A stretch of 29,257 nt of DNA from CAZGVV01 sp964529155 (GTDB lineage: Bacteria > Pseudomonadota > Alphaproteobacteria > Rickettsiales > SXRF01), in contig CAZGVV010000023.1 of the NCBI GenBank assembly GCA_964529155.1, positions 1-29,257 on the forward strand, given 5' to 3'. Positions 1 to 8,684 of this stretch are shown here, in pieces. Within the stretch, counting starts at the first letter, position 1. Each line of letters starts with the position of its first letter. The notes beneath the pieces were generated by a model. The model was not told the DNA's origin. It saw only the letters and a program-made list of their open reading frames with translations, and ran no database searches. A program made the position numbers and the translations under genes.

Positions 1-282
1 ATTCCAATGATCTTCAAACCGCAGCCCATCAGGTGCCTGCATGACGATACGGTATCTTTCTTTTGCTCCCGCTGAATCGGCAATCTTACGCACCATGTAT
101 GGCATGTTGTGGTAATATGTGCGGCTGTTGCCAATAAAAAGAATGCTGCGCTCCGGCCGCTGGTCGAAGCAATCAATAACCACATAATATGCCTGTTCCA
201 GCGGAGCGTTTACCGATGGAGTCAGGTAAACACAAAAGGCCAGTAACGTGGAGAATACCACTATGTGGATGAGTTGGAACAT
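1..282 (-). CDS. SGNH-hydrolase-like exported protein (N-terminal part)
   Basis: An open frame starts at ATG 282 (reverse strand) and runs off the left edge; 94 residues are visible. The first 26 residues look like a signal peptide: a hydrophobic stretch (FQLIHIVVFSTLLAFCVYL) followed by SVNA before a likely cleavage point. After it comes ILFIGNSRTYYHNMPYMV, which matches the block I GNS motif of SGNH/GDSL-type hydrolases (LFIGNSxTxxNxMP form), with the Ser of GNS as presumed nucleophile. A purine-rich GAAAGAAG lies about 7-14 bases upstream of the ATG. The family assignment rests on one motif; the catalytic Asp/His block would be outside the window. The likely role is an exported esterase or carbohydrate-active hydrolase, substrate unknown. 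Confidence 0.6.
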   Translation of the reverse strand, partial: MFQLIHIVVFSTLLAFCVYLTPSVNAPLEQAYYVVIDCFDQRPERSILFIGNSRTYYHNMPYMVRKIADSAGAKERYRIVMQAPDGLRFEDHWN

Positions 283-415
283 AAGGGGCTTCTTTCAAAT
301 AGTCACTTTCGTTTGCTGCGTGTGTCGCCTGAGGCTATGCTTAAAATCTTTTTTTCTTGCCGTACAGGTGTATAACCCCCCTATTATTCTTGGATAATAT
401 TAATATTGCGCTAAA

Positions 416-559
416 TATAGTTATTCCACGTTACCATTATACGTAGGCGAAAAGAGTGTTTTCGAGAACCGGAAGCGCAGCGTACAGGTGTACATGAGCA
501 TCGGAAGCGCAGAAAACACTCTTTGCAGCCATGTATAATGGTAACGTGGAATAACTATA
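416..559 (+). repeat. Hairpin repeat element, copy 1
   Basis: This 144-bp element has perfect 27-bp terminal inverted repeats (416-442 and 533-559), then symmetric 8-nt internal segments (gtaggcga and gcagccat), then a perfect 13-bp inner inverted repeat (451-463 AAAGAGTGTTTTC and 512-524), and a central CGTAC-AGGT-GTAC turn whose loop (486-489) is the exact centre. The whole element can fold into one hairpin. It begins TATAG and ends CTATA, which would fit a TA target duplication of the kind made by IS630/mariner-type elements. It lies between the divergent SGNH-like and TRIC genes; the rest of the 405-bp interval (283-415 and 560-687) shows no convincing gene. Four more copies and a solo arm occur in the window. 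Confidence 0.9.
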
Positions 560-687
560 ATTACCCCCTCCAATAAATACGCTCGCCTAGCTGTTGAGCA
601 TGCCGTGCCGCTGCTGTGCTTATGGGAACTCATTACCCGCCGTGATCTGCAGTTGGCAATTTTCTCGCTATCCATTACAAACTCCGT

Positions 688-1314
688 ATGGATAACGTCC
701 TCTATACCCAAACCCTTTACGCCGCTTCGTTCGTGGGCAGTATTGCGTTCGCACTCTCAGGGTTTTTGATTGGCGCACGCAAGCGGCAGGACATTATGGG
801 GATATTTATTTTAGCGTTTCTCACCGCGAATGGCGGCGGCGTATTGCGGGATTTACTGGTTTCCAGGCCGCCGATTATTCTCAGCAGCACCGAGCCTTTT
901 TGGCTAACTGGTGCAGTCATCGTGCTGGCGGGCCTATTGAGATTGCAACGCTTTGAAAACTTAGAGCGCAACTGGCTTTTCATCATGAGCGATGCGGTAG
1001 GACTCGTTGCATTTGGCATCACCGGCGCATTAATCGGCATTGATGCGGGCGTGCATTTTTTCGGTGTACTGATATTGTCGCTGCTCACCGCAACCGGCGG
1101 CGGTATCATCCGCGATTTGCTGGTAAACGAAGTGCCGGAAATACTCCATGGCGGCTTTTACGGAAGCGTTGCGATTTTACTGGGCATCACTGTTTATGTG
1201 CTACACATCAACGGATGGACAAGCCCTGTTTCCTTGTTAATCGTTTTTGTATCCGCATTGGCAATACGCTTAATTGCCTATAGATATAATTGGCAGTTAC
1301 CTAAATTGAATTAG
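688..1314 (+). CDS. TRIC/UPF0126 family trimeric cation channel protein
   Basis: This 208-residue polytopic membrane protein has about seven hydrophobic segments. The family hallmark is a duplicated GGGxxRD motif: residues 49-55 (GGGVLRDLL) and 137-143 (GGGIIRDLL), one per internal repeat. This is the bacterial UPF0126/YadS architecture related to the TRIC potassium channels of animal endoplasmic reticulum. Its length matches the family (about 200-210). It probably forms a homotrimeric monovalent-cation pore in the inner membrane. The ATG at 688 has no clear Shine-Dalgarno sequence, and no better in-frame start exists. The gene converges on the DUF2335 gene with only 6 bases between stop codons and no hairpin terminator in between. 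Confidence 0.92.
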   Translation: MDNVLYTQTLYAASFVGSIAFALSGFLIGARKRQDIMGIFILAFLTANGGGVLRDLLVSRPPIILSSTEPFWLTGAVIVLAGLLRLQRFENLERNWLFIMSDAVGLVAFGITGALIGIDAGVHFFGVLILSLLTATGGGIIRDLLVNEVPEILHGGFYGSVAILLGITVYVLHINGWTSPVSLLIVFVSALAIRLIAYRYNWQLPKLN

Positions 1315-1320
1315 AACAAA

Positions 1321-1836
1321 CTATTCTTTTTCTTCCGCCTCAGGTTTTGGCTTTACGGGCCGGAAATGGCTACGGAAACTTGGTCGTGCAAATAAAGGGC
1401 GTTGCCCCATGCTTTTCGCATAGGCCCATACCAGACCCGCCATAACCACCACCCCTGCGCCAAACACCCAAATGGTGGCCGCAATCGTGGTGTCGCCGTA
1501 AATCCCGATCATCGCCGCAGCGCCAAACACCGATACCGCGATGAAAAACCCCAGTAATTGTCCCAGAATACTTGAAAAACTATAAATTCTCAGGCTTACC
1601 CGCTCCCATTCATGGCGGTGTTTCTGTTCGGCCTCAAACATGGAAAGAATCATCCGGGCGGAACCGTCCACCACATAATTGTAGCTTTCCAAAATATCCG
1701 GAGAAGGAAGAAACTCAACTACGCGCGGCCCTTGCCGCTCCCGCGATGGTTTTTGTTTATTATACCCACCCGTACGGTAAGGCCGGTCCTGGCGATCACG
1801 ACGCTCGGATTCATGTGCAGGTGCGCCGTCGTCCAT
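1321..1836 (-). CDS. DUF2335 family membrane protein
   Basis: This 171-residue protein has a charged N-terminus (residues 1-40, rich in Arg/Asp/Glu) followed by LPSPDILESYNYVVDGSARM (43-62) and EAEQKHRHEWE (68-78). The pattern P-x-xx-Y-xxx-x-GSAxxIlxMxExEQKHR is the DUF2335 signature. Two transmembrane helices follow (about 90-112 and 118-140), then a basic tail ending KPEAEEKE. Known members are small inner-membrane proteins of unknown role in proteobacteria, often in accessory regions. The gene starts 2 bases after the stop of the small gene at 1839-2042, so the two are almost certainly co-translated. Confidence 0.8.
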   Translation of the reverse strand: MDDGAPAHESERRDRQDRPYRTGGYNKQKPSRERQGPRVVEFLPSPDILESYNYVVDGSARMILSMFEAEQKHRHEWERVSLRIYSFSSILGQLLGFFIAVSVFGAAAMIGIYGDTTIAATIWVFGAGVVVMAGLVWAYAKSMGQRPLFARPSFRSHFRPVKPKPEAEEKE

Positions 1837-1838
1837 AA

Positions 1839-2042
1839 CTAATCCTCTTCGTTAGATGAGTGGGAATAACCGCTGGCTTCTTCCAGCCTCCCCAAGACCG
1901 CCTCAATATCATCACCCACGCGCAGCATATCACCACGCAAGCCTTCTGACGAATTCCGGTAAGGATAGCGATATAGTTGAGGGGTTGCGGTAACGGTTAC
2001 CACGGAAAGAAAGCCGCCAATCAGATTGTGTACCAAACTCAT
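1839..2042 (-). CDS. Small conserved protein upstream of DUF2335 gene
   Basis: The chosen start is ATG 2042 (MSLVHNLIGGFL), giving 67 residues. The open frame extends upstream to an ATG at 2105, but that longer start sits against the terminator of the previous gene and adds residues unlike a coding N-terminus. The protein has a hydrophobic N-terminal helix (VHNLIGGFLSVVTV), then a polar middle, and RGDMLRVGDDIEAVLGRLEE near the end. The pattern RGDxxRVGxDxxxAI is common in short alphaproteobacterial proteins next to predicted membrane proteins. Function is unknown. It overlaps no other gene and stops 2 bases before the DUF2335 start, so it forms a two-gene unit with it. Confidence 0.6.
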   Translation of the reverse strand: MSLVHNLIGGFLSVVTVTATPQLYRYPYRNSSEGLRGDMLRVGDDIEAVLGRLEEASGYSHSSNEED

Positions 2043-2104
2043 GCTTCTGGTGTATGCCAATTCAACAGTAAAGTGAACTGATTTTTGCTGAAAAAAGCGA
2101 CGCA

Positions 2105-2140
2105 TAAAAAAAGGGATGCAGCATGATACTGCATCCCTTT
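2105..2140 (-). terminator. Rho-independent terminator
   Basis: A perfect 12-bp stem (2110-2121 AAAGGGATGCAG paired with 2129-2140) with a 7-nt loop is followed on the reverse strand by a run of T (complement of 2105-2111). It lies 20 bases downstream of the stop of the 2161-2613 gene and marks the end of that transcript. It also separates that gene from the small gene/DUF2335 pair. Confidence 0.88.
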
Positions 2141-2160
2141 TACGTATATATTATGGCAAA

Positions 2161-2613
2161 TTAAGGTCTGTTTCCAGCCGCATTCGGCGCTTGCACCGAA
2201 CTATCGGTAGCAGCGGGCGCTGCCTCGGCCTGAGCAGGCGCTTCAGTCATAGCGGTATTGTCCTGAATATCGTCACCCGTTGCATCTGCGGCGGGGCTAT
2301 TATCATTAGCGGCGTCAGGGCTTGGCGTCACTACGCTTGGCGCAACCGCGTTATCGGTAGCAACCGGCGCTGCGGTTCCCGTAAGATTTTCATTATAAGT
2401 GGCGTTATGCGACTTAGAATACCACGCATAACCAACGGCCAGCACCACTAAAACAGCCAGAATTACAATTGCAGCCGTTGCCGTATTGCGCTCGCCTGGC
2501 GTAGTGGCTGCGGATTTAGCATTAGCCGTATAAAGATCGCGATTATCATTAACGCCACGCGACACAGGTGCGGAAGAATCGCGCGGAGGTTGGAATTTCG
2601 TGTTGGGCTGCAT
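2161..2613 (-). CDS. Single-pass membrane protein with Ala/Pro-rich tail
   Basis: With the start at ATG 2613 (MQPNTKF) the protein has 150 residues. An upstream in-frame ATG at 2628 contains the AAAGG that is well placed (about 8 bases) as the Shine-Dalgarno for 2613, so 2613 is preferred. Layout: a polar N-terminus of about 45 residues, one transmembrane helix (AAIVILAVLVVLAVGYAWY), then a low-complexity region of about 80 residues rich in Ala, Pro, Asp, Asn and Thr. With few positive residues after the helix, the tail is probably periplasmic. I do not recognise a family. It is a monocistronic gene ended by the hairpin terminator at 2105-2140. Confidence 0.7.
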   Translation of the reverse strand: MQPNTKFQPPRDSSAPVSRGVNDNRDLYTANAKSAATTPGERNTATAAIVILAVLVVLAVGYAWYSKSHNATYNENLTGTAAPVATDNAVAPSVVTPSPDAANDNSPAADATGDDIQDNTAMTEAPAQAEAAPAATDSSVQAPNAAGNRP

Positions 2614-2853
2614 GGGAGAACCTTTCATTCGTAGGTGAAAAAACCATCAAAAATGCGTTTACAGCATAAGACAGCCTATCAATGCCCTAACTTGCATAAA
2701 TTGTCCATGGGGAGAAAAGCATCTCGGATAAAAAAGATGAAAACGCTATTTTTCTTTACAGGCAGCAGGTAATCAGAGCTGTAATTTTCAGCCTTTTTTA
2801 CGCTGTGTTCGACTTTATGAGAGCATTGGTTTGATCTGGGTTGGGATACTACC

Positions 2854-4284
2854 CTAATTTAATACCAGTCCCCATGTTACAGGTTGATCCCCCGGCATAC
2901 TATAATAAATCGCATTTTTTGCCGTGTCATAGCGAAATGGCTGGTTGGTAAAGGGATCATAGAATTCGGCGGGAGATGCCGCTAAAAATGTCGGAATGTC
3001 TGGCGGGGCAATATGCTGAGTCTCGATTTGCACATAGAGGTGTAGCAAGCGGTTCTCGGCATCACGCTTATGCATTGACATAAAAAGCGAGTCAGCAAGA
3101 CTCACTCCACTGATAATCATATTCGTTAGCACTCCTAAAATAGGCGAGCGCCAATCGGATGCGGAAACGGAATAGGGCAAGCGCCAACGCTGATCAAACG
3201 CTTTCCTCTGTTCAGGTAATACGCTGGGAGAAAACTTCGCTAGGGATATCATATCTTGCTGGAACGAATAAAATTTGTTTCGGCTGTAATTATCCATCGG
3301 CTCAATGATAGGCCTGATGTCCGCATATTCAGCCTTCATGATGCCTTCAATATTCCATGTTTCTGGTGGCAATGGCTGTAACATAGCCAGCACTTTCTGC
3401 TGCTGTGTGGAGGTCAGCGCAGGCACGCTTTGCAAGAATGTAGGCAAGAGATTTTGGCATTGGTGATGCAATACCATAACCACCGATCTAGTAATCAAAT
3501 TATTCGGCTCGGAAAACGCATGTTGCCATAACTGCATATCATCGAGCAAAGCATCCAGCGCTGCATCAGGCTGCTGTTTACTTTGCAACCACAGCTGAGC
3601 CAAATACCACGAATGTATTCCAATTAGCGGTCCAAAATACAGGCCATCCCCTTCATTAGAGTTAATAAAATGAGTATATTTATGAAGCTCTTTATAGCGG
3701 TCTAAAAAAAGTGCATAGTTTTGCAGAACAGTGGGCCAATCTTGCTCCTGCCTACATAGCTTATTGTCCGTTGAATTTAGCTGGGCTATGGTCGGTAGAC
3801 AGGGAGTTTTTTCACGGCCTAAAGTAAACATGAACTTTTCTTGCTGGGCTTCTAATTTTGGCAGCTCAGCTGGTTTTGAATTGCTTGATATTCCTATAGG
3901 GGCAAGGATAAAGTCGCCATTCTTATCGAACATGACATGTAGCATGGTGACTAGGCGGTTACTGCTCGCATATTCTTTTGCGCGTGCTTCCGCAGAGTGT
4001 AATGGTGCATCTTCCTTAGAGTGATTTGTTATTTGCTCCAGCGCCCAGGCATAGGTATCCGTTACATCGGCCGGCGCAGCCAGCCCCATAATCGCCACCA
4101 TCGCATTATCTTGCTTATAAGCATCCGGGTCTTGCGTATAAAAAGTCGTGATTTCTGGATTCAGCGGCACCTCGGGCAGAATGAAATACGGCAACACTAA
4201 TAAGATCACCAACAGCACCATCAGGCCAAGCAGACCGACGATACCGAATAGAATGAATTTAATAATGGCACGCAGAAATCGCAT
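2854..4284 (-). CDS. Membrane-anchored protein of unknown function
   Basis: This 476-residue protein has a strong N-terminal membrane segment (residues 7-38, KFILFGIVGLLGLMVLLVIL) that is more like an uncleaved anchor than a signal peptide. The rest is a mostly helical soluble domain, presumably periplasmic, with paired Cys residues (PCLP and KLCRQ, about residues 160 and 177) that could form a disulfide. The C-terminal part FYDPFTNQPFRYDTAKNAIYYSMPGD resembles the pattern near the end of several uncharacterised anchored proteins that end in a beta-rich segment, but I cannot name a family. It stops about 240 bases before the next leftward gene. The 2614-2853 interval is AT-rich with a weak inverted repeat (TTACAG...CTGTAA) and no gene. 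Confidence 0.75.
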   Translation of the reverse strand: MRFLRAIIKFILFGIVGLLGLMVLLVILLVLPYFILPEVPLNPEITTFYTQDPDAYKQDNAMVAIMGLAAPADVTDTYAWALEQITNHSKEDAPLHSAEARAKEYASSNRLVTMLHVMFDKNGDFILAPIGISSNSKPAELPKLEAQQEKFMFTLGREKTPCLPTIAQLNSTDNKLCRQEQDWPTVLQNYALFLDRYKELHKYTHFINSNEGDGLYFGPLIGIHSWYLAQLWLQSKQQPDAALDALLDDMQLWQHAFSEPNNLITRSVVMVLHHQCQNLLPTFLQSVPALTSTQQQKVLAMLQPLPPETWNIEGIMKAEYADIRPIIEPMDNYSRNKFYSFQQDMISLAKFSPSVLPEQRKAFDQRWRLPYSVSASDWRSPILGVLTNMIISGVSLADSLFMSMHKRDAENRLLHLYVQIETQHIAPPDIPTFLAASPAEFYDPFTNQPFRYDTAKNAIYYSMPGDQPVTWGLVLN

Positions 4285-4307
4285 ACCTCATGCGTGATAC
4301 AAATTAC

Positions 4308-4619
4308 TTAACTTTGCATTAATGCACCCATCATCCAGGAGTATGCAAAATGACCACTGATATGCAATACAGCACGGACGAAAGGACGCTCTAAAAAATT
4401 CCCCCTAAACAGAAAAGAAGGGAAATAAGCCCCCTTCTTTGCTTTTTTCCTGTTAAGCGGTGGTGTGGCGTTGATGTTCCTCCAGTGCTTTCGGAGTGCC
4501 TCTGCTTTGCCAGAGGCGCGGTTGTTTAGTCCATAGGCGATTTCTGAGCGTGTGAGTGCTGGCTTGCTTTGCTCAACCATCCATTGACGGAGGAAAACCA
4601 GCGCCACGCAATCGGCCAT
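4308..4619 (-). CDS. Hypothetical small protein (doubtful C-terminal half)
   Basis: This 103-residue open frame starts at ATG 4619 with ACAGG about 9 bases upstream and lies 24 bases after the stop of the diguanylate cyclase. The first half (MADCVALVFLRQWMVEQSKP...SEIAYGLNNRASGKAEALRK) has a plausible composition for a small helical protein. The second half reads through a strong hairpin (4414-4440), so transcription from the right should stop inside the frame. Either the frame is chance, or it is a decayed gene that has run into a terminator. No family is recognised. Confidence 0.35.
   Translation of the reverse strand: MADCVALVFLRQWMVEQSKPALTRSEIAYGLNNRASGKAEALRKHWRNINATPPLNRKKAKKGAYFPSFLFRGNFLERPFVRAVLHISGHFAYSWMMGALMQS
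4414..4448. terminator. Bidirectional hairpin terminator
   Basis: A perfect 9-bp stem (4414-4422 AAAGAAGGG with 4432-4440 CCCTTCTTT) with a 9-nt loop is followed on the + strand by GCTTTTTT and on the reverse strand by a T-rich stretch. It most likely ends leftward transcripts from the diguanylate cyclase. Confidence 0.65.
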
Positions 4620-4643
4620 ATTTAGAACCTGTTCACGACCTCG

Positions 4644-5678
4644 CTAGGCCGCCACCTCCACACGATTCCGCCCCGAACGTTTCGCCATGTACAATGCATC
4701 ATCTGCCTGCTTAATCAATTTTTCTACCGAAATAGCAGGCTCCGGAATCGCCGCGCACGCACCATAGCTAATCGTAACGTTCAAAAATCCCGCCGCCGTA
4801 GCAATAGGTGAGTCATTTACAGCGGCTCGTATACGCTCTACCGCGCTTTGTAATTGCTCTGCTTCACAACCAGGCAAAATCAATAAGAATTCCTCGCCCC
4901 CCAGCCGCCCCACGGCATCTTCTAACCGCAAGGAACCTAATAATCGCCGCGCAACATCTTGCAATACGACATCGCCTATAGGGTGACCATGTGTGTCGTT
5001 AATAAGCTTAAAATGGTCAATATCAGCAACGACAAGCGCAATAGGCGTTTTATTCCGCGCAGCTTTGCTCCACTCGCGGCGCAATAATTCAAATACACCG
5101 CCACGGTTCCACAAATGAGTCAACGAATCAATCAAAGCCAGGCGTTGCGCTGCGTCTAATTCCAGAATCAGCTCTTCCTGCGCTTCCGACAATACTTCCA
5201 CTCGTAATTCTGTTTCCAGCATCAAAGCCAGATCACGCAAAGATTGCGTGTTTTCCTCCGTGAGCTGCCGGGGCTTTGTATCAATCGCGCATAATGTGCC
5301 AATTTTTTCACCATTGGTAGCATGGATAGGATAACCGGCATAAAATCCGATATGGGGAGCACCCGTAACCAATGGATTCCCTGCAAACCGTACATCATGC
5401 GCAGCATCCGGCACTACCAGCATCTCATCCCCCAGGATGGCATGGCCGCAAAAGGATACGCCACGTGACGTCTGGCGCACATCCATCCCTTGAACAGATT
5501 TAAACCACTGCCGGGTTTCATCTACCAGCGAGAACGCTGAAATGGGCACTCCCAGCGCCATCCTAGCCAGACGAATAATTCGCTCAAAACGCTCTTCCAT
5601 CGGGGTGTCCAGCAAATGTAATTTGCGCAGTGCGGCCAGCCGTTGCTGCTCATTTTCCGGGATGGGCGCTTCAATCAT
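4644..5678 (-). CDS. GAF-GGDEF diguanylate cyclase
   Basis: This 344-residue protein is expected to make cyclic di-GMP from two GTP. The N-terminal part (about 25-160) is a GAF domain with FSLVDETRQWFKS, SFCGHAIL and the common C-terminal GAF phrase IGTLCAIDTKPR. A short helical linker (160-180) leads to a GGDEF domain (183-340): DSLTHLWNRGG, VVADIDHFKLINDTHGHPIGD, then the active site GGEEF at 260-264. An RxxD inhibitory site (RLED, 251-254) sits exactly five residues before it, so product feedback is likely. There is no transmembrane segment; it is cytosolic, with the GAF domain as presumed sensor. AGGA precedes ATG 5678 at good spacing. It is divergent from trhO. Confidence 0.94.
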   Translation of the reverse strand: MIEAPIPENEQQRLAALRKLHLLDTPMEERFERIIRLARMALGVPISAFSLVDETRQWFKSVQGMDVRQTSRGVSFCGHAILGDEMLVVPDAAHDVRFAGNPLVTGAPHIGFYAGYPIHATNGEKIGTLCAIDTKPRQLTEENTQSLRDLALMLETELRVEVLSEAQEELILELDAAQRLALIDSLTHLWNRGGVFELLRREWSKAARNKTPIALVVADIDHFKLINDTHGHPIGDVVLQDVARRLLGSLRLEDAVGRLGGEEFLLILPGCEAEQLQSAVERIRAAVNDSPIATAAGFLNVTISYGACAAIPEPAISVEKLIKQADDALYMAKRSGRNRVEVAA

Positions 5679-5777
5679 AAGGATTCCTACACCTGTGAGT
5701 TGTGAAACTAATTAATTCTTTACCGGCTTTTCTCCGTTGAATCCATCATAAAATGCATTGCCTTCTCACCGGGCTAA

Positions 5778-6605
5778 GTGGCACAATCCGCCCCCATGAC
5801 ATTTGTTGTTGCCGCACTCTATCATTTTTTCGATTTCCCGCATTTCGCCGAAATGCGCGCGCCCTTGCTTGCGCGCATGAAAGAGCTTCAGGTTAAGGGG
5901 TCACTCTTATTAGCATCAGAAGGCATTAATGGCACGGTTGGCGGCAGCCGCGATGGAATCGACCATTTATTGGACTATTTAAAAACCACGGTTATTTGCG
6001 GCGATTTTGAATACAAAGAAAGCAGCTGTGAAAACCCACCCTTTATCCGTTCAAAAGTACGTTTAAAAAAAGAAACCATCTCGCTTGGCGAACCCGTTTC
6101 GCTTCAGAAATTCGGTCATTATGTTGATGCCCGCGCCTGGAATGCGTTACTGGATGCTCCAGACACCATCATCATCGATGCACGCAATGCATATGAAGTG
6201 CATCTGGGCAGCTTTGAGGGCGCATTCAATCCGGACACCAAAAACTTTAAAGAATTACCGGCGGTCATTCGCACCACATTAAAACCAGAAAAAAACCAGA
6301 AAATAGCCACCTTCTGCACCGGCGGTATTCGCTGCGAAAAATTCACTTCCTGGCTCATCGATCAAGGATATGAAGAAGTATATCATCTCAAAGGCGGCAT
6401 TCTAAAATACCTGGAAGAAATTCCACCGGAAGAAAGCAAATGGCACGGCGAATGCTATGTATTTGACAAACGCATAGCCGTGGGCCACGGCCTTATTCCC
6501 ACCACCGACATCACCGCTTGCTATTGCGGCCACCCTCTCACCCCTGAAGACCGAACGCATAGCGCGTATAAGGCAGGAGAAAAATGCGGCTATTGCAGTG
6601 GTTGA
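5778..6605 (+). CDS. trhO: tRNA uridine(34) hydroxylase, rhodanese-like
   Basis: This protein of up to 275 residues matches the YceA/TrhO family, which hydroxylates U34 of certain tRNAs in an oxygen-dependent way to give 5-hydroxyuridine. The N-terminal acylphosphatase-like domain carries GSLLLASEGINGTVGG (41-56). The rhodanese domain contains IIIDARNAYEVHLGSFEGA and the catalytic loop FCTGGIRCEK with Cys180. The C-terminus has a Cys-rich tail (CYCGHPLTPED, then CGYC), as usual for the family. The first possible start is GTG 5778; ATG 5796 (MTFVVAALYHF) matches the usual family N-terminus and may be the true start, but neither has a good Shine-Dalgarno. It is followed 54 bases later by the carbonic anhydrase gene on the same strand. 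Confidence 0.92.
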   Translation: MAQSAPMTFVVAALYHFFDFPHFAEMRAPLLARMKELQVKGSLLLASEGINGTVGGSRDGIDHLLDYLKTTVICGDFEYKESSCENPPFIRSKVRLKKETISLGEPVSLQKFGHYVDARAWNALLDAPDTIIIDARNAYEVHLGSFEGAFNPDTKNFKELPAVIRTTLKPEKNQKIATFCTGGIRCEKFTSWLIDQGYEEVYHLKGGILKYLEEIPPEESKWHGECYVFDKRIAVGHGLIPTTDITACYCGHPLTPEDRTHSAYKAGEKCGYCSG

Positions 6606-6659
6606 AGCTTATCACATAGGGTTGCGCACCATTGCTGTTGACGGCATAAGGACAATACT

Positions 6660-7304
6660 ATGAAACCCACCCCGACGCCGGAGCAGGTTTTACACCAGTT
6701 AAAAGCCGGTAATCTGCGGTTTTTGCAAGGCACCTCCACGCAGGATTCCCGCTCTTCGCTTAAAAAGCTCAAAGATTTCGCAGCCACAGGCCAATTACCC
6801 AAAGCCATTGTATTGTGCTGTTCAGATTCCCGCGCACCGGTAGAAATGATTTTTGATCAGGATATAGGCGACTTATTTGTTATTCGCGTGGCCGGAAACA
6901 TTGTTGCCCCCTCCCTTGTTGGCAGCGTAGAATTTGCCGCCAGCACCTTCGGAACTAATTTAATTGTCGTCATGGGGCACACGTTATGCGGCGCCATTAA
7001 AGCCACCCTTGACCATATTGAACACCCGCAGGAAATTTCTTCGGAAAACATTCACGATATTGTAAGTCGCATTGAGCCGCATCTTTATCCCATCACCCAA
7101 ATGCGCGATTTGCCTTATGAAGAAAAGCTGCTGCGTGCCGGGGAAACCAATGTGCGGGCATCAGTAGACCAGCTCTCGCATTCCAGCCCTTTAATTGAAG
7201 GCCTGCTGAACAAGGGGAGCATCCAGATCTGGGGGGCCATGCTGGATTTAACGACCGGAAAAGTAGATTTTTTCCCGAATAACAGCACAGATTCAGATGC
7301 TTAA
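6660..7304 (+). CDS. Beta-class carbonic anhydrase
   Basis: This 214-residue cytosolic zinc enzyme interconverts CO2 and bicarbonate. The zinc and active-site motif CSDSR is at 54-58 (Cys54, Asp56, Arg58), and the second zinc motif HTLCGA gives His107 and Cys110. FVIRVAGNIVAP and GSVEFAASTFG are typical of the plant-like beta class. Length is normal. AAGGA at 6648-6652 is well spaced from ATG 6660. It is downstream of trhO on the same strand and may share its transcript. The 106 bases after the gene lead to the AAA ATPase and include a TATAAT at 7370-7375 with no good -35 box. Confidence 0.95.
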   Translation: MKPTPTPEQVLHQLKAGNLRFLQGTSTQDSRSSLKKLKDFAATGQLPKAIVLCCSDSRAPVEMIFDQDIGDLFVIRVAGNIVAPSLVGSVEFAASTFGTNLIVVMGHTLCGAIKATLDHIEHPQEISSENIHDIVSRIEPHLYPITQMRDLPYEEKLLRAGETNVRASVDQLSHSSPLIEGLLNKGSIQIWGAMLDLTTGKVDFFPNNSTDSDA

Positions 7305-7410
7305 TAAAAAGCCACGCATTGCTTAACGCGGCATCAATATTAATTAACTTATACTTAAGCCCCCTGACCTATAATAACGAGTCAACTGTACACCCTGCTA
7401 GCAGGTATAT

Positions 7411-8682
7411 ATGTCGATAAAAAAAGCGCTATACACAGCCGGCCAGGACAATTTTATCCCCTCTGCCCCCTATTCCATTGAAGATTTGGGTGTAGATAAA
7501 GGGTTAATTTTAGATTTAGTGCTCAAAGCAGCCGGGATTGCACCGCAATTTACTACCAACTGGATGGCTTCCTACGTTCAGCTGCCGCTTGGTATTATTG
7601 CTGCATTGCTGGAACAGCACCGCGTTGACTTAATGATCGAAATACTAGGCCCGGCGGAAGGCTATGGCTATCGTTACGCCATTTCCAAACGTGGCCGTGA
7701 ACGTGTGGCGCACCTGCTCCAGATATCGGGCTATATTGGCCCGGCCCCTGTATCGCTGGAAGCCTATACAACGCAGTTGAAACGCCAGATAGAAAGCTAT
7801 TCAAAAATTACCAAGCAAGACCTCTCCGAAGCACTTGCCGGGCTGGTGCTTGCGGAACAGATCGAAGAAATTGCAGGACTGGCACTCTCATCTAACCGCA
7901 GCCTGTTTCTTTCTGGTCCTGCCGGTAACGGCAAAACCACCCTCGGCAGGCAGCTTTATTCAGCACTCAAGGGTGTATTATGGATTCCCCACTGCATCGC
8001 CATCGAAAATAATATCATTCGCTTATATGACCCGCATTGCCATATCAAAACCAAAGATCCCCTACCCCAATCCTATGACCAGCGCTGGGTATGCATCCAA
8101 CGCCCCCTGATCATTGCGGGCGGCGAGATGACTTTAGGCACGCTGGACCTGTCCTACCACCATGCGCTGCATTATTATGAAGCTCCCTTGCATATGAAAG
8201 CCAATGGCGGCATTTTCCTCATCGACGATTTTGGCCGTCAGCACATTGAACCCGTTGAGCTGCTAAACCGTTGGATTATCCCCCTGGAGCACCAGACCGA
8301 CTTCTTAACCCTGCATACGGGGCAGAAAATCGACGTGCCATTTCTTTTAATGCTCATCATCGCCACCAACTTAAACCCCGATGATGTCACTGACCCCGCG
8401 TTCCTACGACGCCTGGGATATCGCCTGCGGCTGGATTTGCCTTCAGAAGAGCATTATGGCCAAATATTCCAGCAATATGCCAAGCGCTATGAAATCGCCG
8501 CAGATGCTTCACTTATCACCTACCTGCTGGAACGTTATAAATCCGAAAAACGCCCTTTCCGCGCCTGCGAACCACGCGACCTGATCGAACGCGTGCGCGA
8601 CATTTGCTTATACCGAAAACACCCCTTAACGCTCAACGAAGAAATGCTGGATCTGGCGTGGCGCGGGTATTTTGGTAATTAA
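7411..8682 (+). CDS. AAA family ATPase, MoxR-like
   Basis: This 423-residue protein has an N-terminal winged-helix-like segment of about 110 residues (FTTNWMASYVQLPLGIIAALL, then GYGYRYAISKRGRERV) followed by an AAA+ domain. Walker A is GPAGNGKT (169-176), Walker B is FLIDDFGRQ (about 269-277), sensor 1 is LMLIIATNLNPDDV, and a lid region DPAFLRRLGYRLRLDLPS follows. This arrangement is found in many proteobacterial and cyanobacterial ATP-binding proteins of unsettled function that resemble MoxR/ATPase chaperones. AGCAGG lies about 8 bases before the ATG. A solo arm of the hairpin repeat begins 2 bases after its stop, and the next gene follows in the same direction. Confidence 0.88.
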   Translation: MSIKKALYTAGQDNFIPSAPYSIEDLGVDKGLILDLVLKAAGIAPQFTTNWMASYVQLPLGIIAALLEQHRVDLMIEILGPAEGYGYRYAISKRGRERVAHLLQISGYIGPAPVSLEAYTTQLKRQIESYSKITKQDLSEALAGLVLAEQIEEIAGLALSSNRSLFLSGPAGNGKTTLGRQLYSALKGVLWIPHCIAIENNIIRLYDPHCHIKTKDPLPQSYDQRWVCIQRPLIIAGGEMTLGTLDLSYHHALHYYEAPLHMKANGGIFLIDDFGRQHIEPVELLNRWIIPLEHQTDFLTLHTGQKIDVPFLLMLIIATNLNPDDVTDPAFLRRLGYRLRLDLPSEEHYGQIFQQYAKRYEIAADASLITYLLERYKSEKRPFRACEPRDLIERVRDICLYRKHPLTLNEEMLDLAWRGYFGN

Positions 8683-8684
8683 TT

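Noticed and set aside
359..372. CGTACAGGTGTA just before repeat copy 1, matching the repeat's central turn
   Set aside because: It is only 12 bp, has no surrounding arm sequence, and could be chance.
421..711. 96-residue reverse-strand frame across repeat copy 1 and the TRIC leader
   Set aside because: It is produced by the hairpin repeat; similar false frames arise at other copies. There is no domain and no ribosome site.
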